Shown here piece after piece: positions 21,449 to 30,145 of a DNA stretch of 64,000 bases. The DNA comes from Sthenelais limicola (lineage: Eukaryota; Annelida; Polychaeta; Phyllodocida; Sigalionidae): positions 48,976,966 through 49,040,965 of the forward strand of contig OW804094.1 of the NCBI GenBank assembly GCA_942159475.1. The letters are read 5' to 3'. A program made the position numbers and the translations under genes. The notes beneath the pieces were generated by a model. That model saw only the letters and a list, made by a program, of their open reading frames with translations. It had not been told where the DNA came from and did not search any database. Numbering within the stretch: the stretch's first letter is position 1; the number at the start of each line of letters is the position of its first letter.

Positions 21449-23705
21449 CGTGTTCACTGCCCAAGCAGAAGTAACCACTTCGGTGACTTTCCGGTCGATC
21501 CTGGATAGCTGAATCACTACAACATAACAAGAAAGTCTTTAAGAATTCGAAGTCATCATGTCTATCAATTCTAGAGAGACGATCTGCACAAAAGTTATCT
21601 AGGCCCTTAACGTGCCTGGCAGTGATGTAAATATTATGCACAACGCAAGTCCAAAATATCAGTCTTATGAGCTTCATGCACGACTTGTTGGAGCTCTTGC
21701 CTTTATTTATCATACACAGAACCTGAGTGTTATCAGTGTACAACACTATATGCAAATTCTGAAGTTGAGCGGCGAATATAGAAAGTCCAATCCACACAGG
21801 GACTAACTCCCACAAGTTGATGTTGTTATCTTCCTCACTTAAACAGGGGATGGAGAGGTTAACCCAATGGCCATGGCGGTCAAACTTCTGAATAAATTCA
21901 GGCACGTTGTCAGAGTTGAAGTAACCGGCGACCCACTGATTATTCATAATGAAACCATAACCAGATTTGCTAGCGTCAGTGTAGCAGCTAGGTCCAGCAC
22001 CGAAGTTGTATCTGATAATCGTGGCCTGTCCATTGAATACCCCTGCAAAGCGGAGCCACCAATCCAAGTCAGCTTTGAAGTCCTCTGAGAGAGAAATGCG
22101 TTTGCGGTCAGGTAAGTCTTTTAGCAGAGCAATGATCCTATGAGAAAAAGTGCGGCCACCACATACCAGCCTGGAACAATGGGCTAAGATACCGGCTAAA
22201 CGCTGAATCTGGTGTTTTGTGGCCCTGTGCTTGTCTCTGAAGAAATGCAATTCACGTTGAAAACGAGCAAGTTTGTCTTCGGGGAGTCGAAGAACCATAG
22301 CAGAAGAGTCCAAGATGACCCCGAGATACTTCGTAGTGGTCGAAGGGGAAGAGCATTTCTTCCAGGACAGAATGAACCCCAAAGACTGTAAGAGGTTCAC
22401 TAGTATCATCTGAGTGGTCTGGCATTTCTCAAAGGATTCATCAATACACAAAAAATCATCAAGGTAGTTCACAACTTTCAAACAACCACGGCGATACATG
22501 CATCGAACCACAAAGTTGGTAATGGTATTAAAAATAAAGGGGGCACATTTTAAGCCGAAACACAATCTCGTGTCGACTAGATAAGTGGGGACACCATTAA
22601 AGTACCAAAGTATACCTTGTAGTTGACGGTGTAGGGGGTTAACAGAAATGCTACGGTATGCCGCGGAAATGTCAATAGTTGCACAAAAACATTTTGGATT
22701 CAACAAGGATGAAACGTAATCAAGAGAAGTAAAACGAAAAGTTTTTGCCGTCGAGAAAAACATGTGATTATTGATTGAAACACCTAATGGTCTTCGACAA
22801 TCGGTAATCGGACGAAAAGTGCCGTCAGGTTTTGGCACCGCGCCAAGGGCATGAACACAAAGGGGTTTGTGGTCGACTACAATATACTTCCCATCTTCTA
22901 CCTCTTGACGAATCAAATTATCAACAAAATCGAAAGCAGAACCATGCAAAACAGAATTGTAATTCAAACAAGTGTAAGGAGAAACATCATCAAGGTTATC
23001 TACAATGTCAAAGCCATGTACAATACCGTTACACAAAAAGTCACGTAAGAAAACATCATTTTCATAGTGTAATTCCGACAACCATATCTGAGAATTCATC
23101 TGGTTGACAATACCTCCCACTGTAGTATCGTTACACAATACGCCTCTAAACAAAGGCAACTCAGTACACATACAAACAGCAGCATATTCAAAATGAGATT
23201 CTGCAATGTACACACCGGTATCCAAAAATTCAATATCTTCAGTAAACATATCACAGTCAGACAAGTCATCATAAGAACACATATCATGGTCAGTATCCGA
23301 TTCAAAATAATAAGTGTCAGCTTCAGGGCAAACATCAGAATCAATATAACCAACCTCAAAGTTCGCATCTGAAAAGATGGATAGTTCATTATAATCAAAG
23401 TCGAAACCTTCAGGGGAATCGCATCGGTCTGCTGTAAGATCGTAGCCGAGTGTATGTATGGACGAGTCGGGGAAGGAAGTTCCGGGAAGAGTCACAGGAT
23501 TGTCACCATTTTCAGCTAACAGAATGATGTCATTGCGCTGGCTGAGGGAAGTGCTAAAGTAATCAGGCGAGGAATCAACCAGTATAGCCGGATAATTAGC
23601 AGAATACGTTGAAACGATAGAGTCAATAGCTGAGATTGAAGTAACCGGAAGTTTACCACCGCCATTGATGTCCGAAGCGGAAGGGCTTCCCTCCAAAGCA
23701 TGACG
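21438..23705 (-). CDS. Ngaro-1 reverse transcriptase-RNase H
   Basis: About 750 residues, the pol of the element. Counting from codon 23696, the first 170 residues are acidic and unlike known domains. The RT has KPDGTFRPITDCRRP (289-303), the metal-binding aspartate in ATIDIS (D342) and the YLDD box (411-414). The RNase H follows with YTDAS (D574), NLWEL (E630), YTDNTQ (D655) and CADRLSR (D705), a full acidic set. The frame opens directly after the gag stop codon and in the same frame. No in-frame ATG is found before about residue 139, so the protein is probably made by readthrough of the gag TGA or by another recoding event. Its stop overlaps the recombinase ATG. Confidence 0.9.
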   Translation of the reverse strand, partial: RHALEGSPSASDINGGGKLPVTSISAIDSIVSTYSANYPAILVDSSPDYFSTSLSQRNDIILLAENGDNPVTLPGTSFPDSSIHTLGYDLTADRCDSPEGFDFDYNELSIFSDANFEVGYIDSDVCPEADTYYFESDTDHDMCSYDDLSDCDMFTEDIEFLDTGVYIAESHFEYAAVCMCTELPLFRGVLCNDTTVGGIVNQMNSQIWLSELHYENDVFLRDFLCNGIVHGFDIVDNLDDVSPYTCLNYNSVLHGSAFDFVDNLIRQEVEDGKYIVVDHKPLCVHALGAVPKPDGTFRPITDCRRPLGVSINNHMFFSTAKTFRFTSLDYVSSLLNPKCFCATIDISAAYRSISVNPLHRQLQGILWYFNGVPTYLVDTRLCFGLKCAPFIFNTITNFVVRCMYRRGCLKVVNYLDDFLCIDESFEKCQTTQMILVNLLQSLGFILSWKKCSSPSTTTKYLGVILDSSAMVLRLPEDKLARFQRELHFFRDKHRATKHQIQRLAGILAHCSRLVCGGRTFSHRIIALLKDLPDRKRISLSEDFKADLDWWLRFAGVFNGQATIIRYNFGAGPSCYTDASKSGYGFIMNNQWVAGYFNSDNVPEFIQKFDRHGHWVNLSIPCLSEEDNNINLWELVPVWIGLSIFAAQLQNLHIVLYTDNTQVLCMINKGKSSNKSCMKLIRLIFWTCVVHNIYITARHVKGLDNFCADRLSRIDRHDDFEFLKTFLLCCSDSAIQDRPESHRSGYFCLGSEHDGN

Positions 23706-24869
23706 TCAATTGGAACCTCCCTTGTCTCGGGGACACCCGATAGCCTTGTGGCTCTGCTTGCATAGACGACACACGTGGGCCTTTGGACAGTTATCAGTAG
23801 AACAATGCTTGTAATTCCACAAATAACAGTTATCAGCTGGGTAATCATCTGGAATCTTATTCTTGGCTTTAGGCTTGTTGGAGCCTGTAGAGAACGTAGA
23901 AGCAGAAGAAGTACCGCGACGGCCTTGACCTTGAGGATTATTATCACGATGTTTGGCCAAGACTGCTCCGTGGAAGCAGTAGTTACACCCTCTGTTGTCG
24001 CAGTCAGGAAATCCAGCACTAGGACTGCGCAAAAACATATCAACTACGTGGTGATCGTAATTCGCATAAGCCACATCTAAATAGTCTCCCTCTGAAGCGT
24101 GGCGAGTGACAAACTCTAGATGCGAAAGGTAGGACTTGATATCTCCGCCTGAGCTAAATAGATGTTGGGCCACCATGACCATCCCGTACATTAGCTGGCG
24201 GTACGAGAGTTTCTTATGGTCAAGATTCTTCAAGGTAACCGAATTAAGATGATGCTGGTAATAAAACTCAGGGCGATAGACCATACCTGCGTTGCGTTTA
24301 ACAGTCTCCGGATCTACAGCCGCATTAATTTGATGGAGGGCCGAAGTGACAGGATCAGAAAGCCAAGACGATGTCGGGCCCGTAGTAGAGTGTAGCGGGT
24401 TAGCGTAGGTGGAGAAGACCTGAGGGGGGACGGTGTAGACAACCGAAGTCGATGTATCCAAGACGGCCGGCTTGACAGGAGTCTGAGTGGTGGACTTGAC
24501 AGGAGTCTGAATGGCGGAGGTGACAGTGGAAGTAGGAGTAGCGTTAGAACGATCCACCAGAGGCTGGAGGGACAATGACAATTTAGTCATTTTATCAAAC
24601 ATCGCTTCCATCTGTCTACTTTGTTCGTCAAACCTCCGCTGCCATATAGATACCTGATCGGTGTGAGTACGACTAGGAGAGTGCGTAGTAAGGTCTTCCT
24701 CGTAGGAGCAAAGAGCATCGAGATCCAGGTAAAGTTTCCAGTCTTTCATATCACCTGTAGCAGCCTGGCTTTTGTCGCATGCCTCTCTAAAATATTTACA
24801 AGTGGCCTTACTTGGCTCAGCAGTTGCACCATGTTTATGATTATAACCGCAAGCAGTACAGAGACCCAT
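23706..24869 (-). CDS. Ngaro-1 Gag-like protein
   Basis: 387 residues from an ATG 27 bases inside repeat A1. It starts with a possible zinc finger, CTACGYNH with a later C near residue 24, and ends with a Cys/His-rich region (about 335-380: CYLWNYKHC, CPKAHVCRLC, HKAIGC) of the kind that binds nucleic acid. The middle is rich in Thr, Ser and Pro, followed by an alpha-helical region. Gag packages element RNA; here this is inferred from position and Cys/His motifs. The gene ends GGSN then TGA followed by CGT, and pol continues in the same frame. The second Ngaro element at 51204 has the same start context CAAGATGGG and a related N-terminal finger. Confidence 0.8.
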   Translation of the reverse strand: MGLCTACGYNHKHGATAEPSKATCKYFREACDKSQAATGDMKDWKLYLDLDALCSYEEDLTTHSPSRTHTDQVSIWQRRFDEQSRQMEAMFDKMTKLSLSLQPLVDRSNATPTSTVTSAIQTPVKSTTQTPVKPAVLDTSTSVVYTVPPQVFSTYANPLHSTTGPTSSWLSDPVTSALHQINAAVDPETVKRNAGMVYRPEFYYQHHLNSVTLKNLDHKKLSYRQLMYGMVMVAQHLFSSGGDIKSYLSHLEFVTRHASEGDYLDVAYANYDHHVVDMFLRSPSAGFPDCDNRGCNYCFHGAVLAKHRDNNPQGQGRRGTSSASTFSTGSNKPKAKNKIPDDYPADNCYLWNYKHCSTDNCPKAHVCRLCKQSHKAIGCPRDKGGSN

Positions 24870-24895
24870 CTTGTAGAAAAAATTATTCGCCAGGT

Positions 24896-25042
24896 AAAAA
24901 TTTTTCCTGGACCGTAGCGTTCGGCGCCAGGTGAGAGAGTGCCTGGTTGCCGGGAACGCAAACTGGGGTTGCTAGGCAAACAATACAATCAGGTGTTAGC
25001 ACGATGAATATATATATGTTATATATTAGGAAACATATAAAG

Positions 25043-25051
<9 letters not shown>
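24896..25051 (-). repeat. Ngaro-1 repeat A1
   Basis: 5' terminal repeat of the element, about 156 bp, nearly identical to A2. It contains GGCGCCAGG and GTTGCCGGGAACGC. The gag ATG follows 27 bases inside. Transcription probably starts in or near it, by analogy with the group. Confidence 0.9.

Positions 25052-25078
<27 letters not shown>
25047..25078. repeat. (AT)n microsatellite at the Ngaro-1 outer end
   Basis: A run of AT dinucleotides directly abuts the A1 end. A shorter one abuts B2 at 20199-20214. Confidence 0.9.
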
Positions 25079-25080
<2 letters not shown>

Positions 25081-25955
25081 TATCTCGATCAAATGACCCC
25101 CTCGGCTGAGAGGAAAGGAAATTCATGTCCCCGATCGTTTTAGTTCAATTACTTATCCTAAGCTATAAGATATTATCTTATGTAAAAGAAATTCGTACGA
25201 AAATACGATTACAAAATAAGATACTTTCGAGTGATTCCTCACCTCATATAGTAGCATTTACCATAGTTTTACGAGAGAATTTACAACAACTTTGGACCAG
25301 CTATAAATATCCTAGTAAATTGGTAATATGTGTAATGAACAGAAATTGCATAAACTGAGTTATTAGTCTTAGTACTAAAAGTATCTTAGATAAAAGGTGC
25401 TGTACTGTACTTATACACTAGTGTTGAACCAGAATCGGTAAAGATTTTTACTGATGCTGTGTTATTGTATTAGATTTTTTTACTTTGATTATGTACTTTG
25501 TGTTATGACGCTTGTGTAAATCCATATTAGTTGATTTGAACTTAATTTTCTTCACTAAAGTAAAGGTAACAGCGGAAATACATGGAATTTAATTCCATAA
25601 GCATGTCGACCTTTTTGTCACATTAATTCTATTATTTCTGTATCCTTGGTGATGAATAAATAATTTTCTAATCAATTTAATCTAATTATCTCTGGAGAGA
25701 TGATTTATTCTATGATTTATTTATGGCACGAGAGCATAGCTAATAAAATAATATTATTGATAATTAGGAATACTATAAGAGTGTACAAAACAAGTAATGT
25801 TATTTTTTTCAACAGCCTCCTTAATATACTTCTTCTTGGAAGAAGAGTAGTAACATTTAAGACAATATCTTATATTGTAAGATACATCGTATGTCACATC
25901 TTAAGATGTATCTTATATCATACGATTTCATCTTATTTTTATGAAACATCCCCCA

Positions 25956-26301
25956 GGTGGTACACTTCAGATTAAAATCTGGTCTTCCAGTGTAGGCCTA
26001 TATGAGGAGCCTTGACCCACTTCTACGCATATTTATTGGCGGACAGTTATCAGGACCTTGACCTTGGGTCTAACACATTATAGTTTGAAGCAAAGGCAGA
26101 AGAAAAAGCACGTCACATTTCCCAGGTGGCAATCACCTAATTGATTTGGCAAATGTCTCAAGGCTTAAAATCGGTTAAACCAGTAAAATTGTATTTATTC
26201 AAATAGTGCCCTGCTGTCTGGATTTCTTTAGCCTTCTTCATTGAAGAGGCCTTGCCATTATTCTCTATATCCCAGTATTTCCCTTCCCTCCCTTAACGCT
26301 G
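25956..26301. other. non-coding stretch, nothing recognised
   Basis: No repeat or coding motif is seen between the TIR element and the next MITE-T fragment. Confidence 0.45.
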
Positions 26302-26480
26302 TTTGTAGCATTAATACATTTACCAAATTTCAAGATAGTGTATTAAATATATCTATGCAGTCCTAAGGTCATCTTATAGAGAATATCTAGCTACCTTACT
26401 ACAGTAAATGTCCACCCAGAAATATTGCAAACTTGTTTTTCAAAAATAGAAATATCAAACTTAATATAGAAGTACTCGGC
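26302..26480 (+). mobile_element. MITE-T internal fragment
   Basis: Contains GCTGTTTGTAGCATTAATAC, CCAAATTTCAAGATAGTGTA and CCACCCAGAAATATTGCAAA. The terminal repeats are absent. 26481-27029 holds nothing else supported. Confidence 0.65.
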
Positions 26481-27029
26481 TTGATCTAAAAATATATTTA
26501 CTCAGTCTTTACCTTACATATATATATATCCAAAGAAATATATATATTGTATGTAAAAGGGGAAGCATACAAGAAAGACAAAGTTGACAGATTTATGCAA
26601 GGGACATGCAACCAAGCGAGACAACAGGACATGACCTGATTAATAAGACACTTATTCCGACCATAAGGTCCAAGTCGCAATAACACTGAATTTTCTGCAT
26701 CGTCTTCATTCATGCTGAACACTTAAGCTCCTGATCCAATGTTATTTGCGATGTTATTCGCAATGAGAGTGAGTTTTTGTTGATTGTTTCCCCGGTGATG
26801 TACAGTTAATTCCAATGAAATCATTATTCATTTGTATCTAATGGTGTTATATAGATAGAACACATAAATAACACCAGGGGCAAGTAATCTTCGTTATATA
26901 GAGTAAGACACTGTCCGACAGAGAAGAGTAAAAAGGACTTGTATAAAATTACTTTTCTCCCACATTTTGATTTTGGGATCTATCTGTACGACTTCGGTCC
27001 AAAGTCGCTACTTGGTAAGCTCCAGTCAT

Positions 27030-27760
27030 GAGCACTTTGTATTAGTTTTGGAAATCCAAAACGATCTAATCTAGATCAGGAACACTCGGATCTGAACCTA
27101 TTACACCTAGATAAAAGGAGACAAAAGCCTCTTCATGGCTAATGATGGAAACCTTTTGGATAATGTGTCCTTTCAAGAATTTTATTAGTGTTAGGAAAAA
27201 ACAAGAGTGGCTCACCCCAGAAATAACATCTCTGATGAATGAGCGTGACAAAAGATTTAGGCTAGCCACATCCAAAAATAGCAAGGTTATATTAAATGAA
27301 GCAAAACAGCTGAGGAATAGAGTATATACAATGTGTAGGAATAGAAAGAGTACGATATTCAACCAGAAAATGATTTTAAATAGAAATAACCCAAGGTTGC
27401 TTTGGAAGTCAATACAAGCTGTTATTATTGTCAGATGCAAACGGAATACAGATTGATTGACAGAAATTCCAAATGAATTTGATAATTTCTTTTTAGAAGT
27501 TGGACTATCACTAGCCAACAAGATTCCGGAGCCCACAATTCCGGATGTAGACAAAATGAAACAAATACAACTGAAGCACGGTAACCGGAATTATATTGAT
27601 AATAATAATGAAAAGAATTTAAATTTTAAGATAGTCTCTCCAAAGAAAGTTAGAGACGTCTAGGCTTGTATTGACTCTCACAAAAACTCAGGTAGCCTAG
27701 ATCGGTCTCAGGTAGCCTAGATCGGTCTCAGGTAGCCTAGATCGGTATTAGGGACCTTTT
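27030..27760 (+). pseudogene. LINE fragment (linker before reverse transcriptase), jockey/CR1-like
   Basis: Open segments at 27142-27456 and 27457-27663, joined by a TGA, read QEWLTPEITSLMNERDKRF, then ILNEAKQLRNRVYTMCRNRK and PRLLWKSIQ. This order (W-x-T-P-E-I, RD, RN, P-x-LLWK) is the region between endonuclease and RT in jockey-superfamily LINEs. It continues as VSPKKVRDV and HKNSGSLD, the first RT-proximal motif, then breaks down in a triple 20-bp repeat. The RT core is missing. It is a dead, internally deleted copy. Sequence at 28190-28265 may be its 3' UTR. Confidence 0.65.
27687..27746 (+). repeat. three perfect tandem 20-mers
   Basis: The unit CTCAGGTAGCCTAGATCGGT is repeated exactly three times (27687, 27707, 27727). 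It sits at the break point of the LINE reading frame. With no spacers it is a tandem repeat, not a CRISPR array. Confidence 0.95.
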
Positions 27761-28189
27761 TATATTATTTAGGAAATTCCGAGATCATTTGACTCACACT
27801 GGTCGGAGTAATTTCACCTAGAGTTTCAAGCCATAAGATATGTTCAGTAAGTAGAGGAATAGGAAAAGTGCTACGAAATCTACAAATGGTGTTAAATAAA
27901 CTACAATGAGGAACAGGGAAACATGTGTCCTCTCGTATGTATCAGATAATCGACTGATGTAGAATGTATACATACTTTTGATTCCCATTGATGGAGAAAG
28001 TTGTTGTCTATGATGTCAAGACATACTTATTATCGTTATACTGCATTTTATCTGTATAATTACTAGTTTGACAAATAAAATAGAATAAGTTAAAGAGTGT
28101 GCTAAAGGCAATTTGTAATGGCTTGTTGTCTTTTCTTTTTATTGTATAACCAAATGATTGTACTCGATTTGTTAACTAATTTCAGCCGA

Positions 28190-28270
28190 GGCGTCCTTGG
28201 AAGAACTGTGAAAACACAGAAAGTCCTAGCTTATTCCCTATTATTGTAATTGTATTTTGAAAGGAAGTAA
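28190..28270 (+). repeat. LINE 3' UTR-like sequence
   Basis: GAGGCGTCCTTGGAAGAACT and ACACAGAAAGTCC resemble GGGGTCCTCGGAAGACCTG with CACAGAGCCC at 31191-31230. Both look like the 3' region of the same LINE family. 27761-28189 and 28271-28721 show nothing else. Confidence 0.4.
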
Positions 28271-28721
28271 AAACATTTATCCTGAATGATGAGGGGGAGG
28301 TGTCCGGCAAACTAGTGATATTGTATATCCTAGAAACATATCCTGAATAATAGACTTGCATAGAATAATGCTATGGTATTAGCATAATTAACGATATTGG
28401 AAATATGATAATAATAATGAGTGGGTGATGGTTAATAATTATATAAATAGGCTGAGTAATAACAGCTGGAAGATTAAGATTAATATAATAAGGAATTCGT
28501 AGATAGATGTGAAACAAAAGCCCTTCCTAGAATTTGTGATTTAGATTTAAGTTTTTAATGCATGTCTGATCCAATGTGTTTCAGGGTGGGTGAGCCTTCA
28601 TCTGAGATACATAGGTTCGGTATTGGATGCGTTAGGTAACACCTACAAAGGAATTTTATAATAATAATAAAAATAAAGCATATATGACGACAGCCTGAAC
28701 TGAAGACGATGAAGTGAATAT

Positions 28722-29012
28722 ACATGTTATGTGTTCCAGGAAAATTTCTACAATACACTGTTTTGAAATTTGATACATGTATTCATACGACTCGGATAAT
28801 TAGAAACCCCTTAAAAGTTGAGAACATTCCTACAAAGAGATCTTGTGAATAAAACACTTTGAAAAATCTCAATTTAGTACATGTATTCATGCTACTAGCA
28901 GCTCAAAGAACCCCAAATTGAAAACATTCCAAGGAAGGGTTTTTGTGAATAGATTACTTTGGAAAATGTCAGTTTTGCGACTTGTGAATTATTTTCCTGA
29001 AACACATCATAT
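28722..29012 (-). mobile_element. MITE-T, nearly full length, inverted
   Basis: Starts CATGTTATGTGTTCCAGGAA and ends TTTTGCGACTTGTGAATTAT with CTGAAACACATCATAT. The inside has two related blocks, each with AAGAGATCTTGTGAATAAAA or a close relative and TACATGTATTCAT, in inverse orientation to other copies. Part of the interior appears duplicated. Confidence 0.65.
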
Positions 29013-29909
29013 ATATTATATATGCATTGAAACTTGAAATCAAAGAGACGTACTTTGCGCTGTATAACTATAGTATGTGGAATCTTTTTGTAGAGATCAC
29101 GCGGATGTATAAAAGAATGACTCATACATTTCCCCGGTAATTATTTAACATAAAATTTCGAGAAGATTATTCGTGTGTCGCCATTACATTTGGCTACTGG
29201 TAGAAATGCTTGTCAGAGGTGAAAGTTAACCTGGATTTATTGGCAATAATTGTGTTTTACGTCTTCTGTGAGAATAACGTACACAAACTCATACATTTGG
29301 ATACAGACTTGTTGACTGTCATAATTTATTTGTGCTCTTGGATATTTATAAACACAAGCATTGAAGATTGTTAGTGTATTGGACATAGACAAGTAACATC
29401 TATTGTTATTCATACGTACATATTTCTGTGTTGAATTCAATTAATGATCAATGATTCAGACATTGTTTAATATTGCCACGTCTTTAAATGCAAACTGACG
29501 TGTTCATCCACGTAATTCACTATGACGTAGACACTACTATGGACAATTGATTATAATTATTCTGCAATTCATGCAATCATTAGATACGTTTGTCTTAATG
29601 AGTTACAAACTGAACTAATAACCATTATCAGTTATTTAGATGTAAATATTGATTGTTATTCATTGTTACCTTTAAATTAAATATAGACTCAAACATTGGC
29701 TATAATCATTCATCCAGAAATAACTTTAGTCATTTGTGTTATCTAAATATGATATCAAGTGTAATCAACCACGCTTCAATGTAAATGATATTGGCATTTG
29801 CTCTTGTCAGATCTGTTTGTATTAAAGGATTTGTGAAAATATCAGAAAAGGGAATGAAATGCCAAATCCGGGAAAGAGACAAAGTTAGATATGTGTCGCT
29901 GAATGATGA
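29013..29909. other. non-coding AT-rich stretch, nothing recognised
   Basis: Strongly AT-rich, with no supported open frame, RNA gene or repeat. It may be the 5' flank of the receptor gene. Confidence 0.4.
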
Positions 29910-29966
29910 TTATTAATGTTTCCAACGTTTCGAATAATCATATTTTTCTTCATCAGGAAATGCATG
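29910..29966 (-). repeat. CTGATGA...GAAACGTTGG motif (transposon tail-like)
   Basis: On the minus strand CCTGATGAAGAA is followed by TTATTCGAAACGTTGG. Strings of the type CTGATGAAG-stem-CGAAACG are common near the ends of animal retroelements. It has a hammerhead-like core, but with an extra A and no complete stem III and cleavage triplet, so I do not call a ribozyme. A second case lies at 51774-51800. Confidence 0.3.
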
Positions 29967-30029
29967 TGACTTGACTCTCGGGGGATGATATTAACAAAAA
30001 TGTGGTCTGATTCTGATAACAATGGTCTG

Positions 30030-30058
30030 GTTGCTAAGCAACAACAATCAATATAAAG
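30030..30058 (+). promoter_or_regulatory. RFX X-box and TATA-like element
   Basis: GTTGCTAAGCAAC at 30030-30042 is a perfect palindromic X-box of the RFX family (GTNRC half, one-base spacer, RGYAAC half). CAATATAAAG at 30049-30058 is TATA-like. They lie about 104-116 and 88-97 bp before the preferred ATG of the receptor gene at 30146. X-boxes at this distance are typical of genes expressed in ciliated cells; that reading is inference. Confidence 0.5.
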
Positions 30059-30145
30059 TTAGCATTGGCGATACTACATCAGTTTGGTATTAAACATTTT
30101 TTGTTGAAATTGAATATATTAAACCTTAAACATTTTTGTGTGAAA

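Larger units (their letters stand above)
20214..25051 (-). mobile_element. complete Ngaro-type tyrosine-recombinase retrotransposon (Ngaro-1)
   Basis: On the minus strand the order is repeat A1, gag, RT-RNase H, tyrosine recombinase, repeat B1, repeat A2, repeat B2. These split direct repeats are diagnostic of the Ngaro group of YR retrotransposons, which integrate a circular DNA by site-specific recombination and make no target duplication. The A copies are about 156 bp and nearly identical; the B copies are 60 bp and appear identical. The outer ends abut TA-dinucleotide runs (20199-20214, 25051-25078), so the element sits in or beside a microsatellite. All reading frames are open and catalytic residues are present, so it looks young and possibly active. 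Confidence 0.9.
19712..25955. mobile_element. TIR element split by the Ngaro insertion
   Basis: GGGGGTTGTTTCATAAAAA at 19712-19730 is answered by the inverse of GGGGGATGTTTCATAAAAA at 25935-25954. Next to each end are related ATAAGATA and CGTA-rich arms. Removing the 4.84-kb Ngaro element leaves about 1.4 kb with such ends. The body (19731-20213 and 25052-25934) has no transposase and is non-autonomous or decayed. Confidence 0.5.

Noticed and set aside
23775..24080. Plus-strand open frames across the Ngaro genes
   Set aside because: They are antisense shadows of the gag and RT genes, which have clear family motifs on the minus strand.
27687..27746. Possible CRISPR-like repeats
   Set aside because: Direct head-to-tail units without spacers in a eukaryotic genome.
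30065..30145. 27-residue N-terminal extension of the GPCR
   Set aside because: The upstream ATG lies only a few bases after the TATA-like element and the extension has no receptor-like features.
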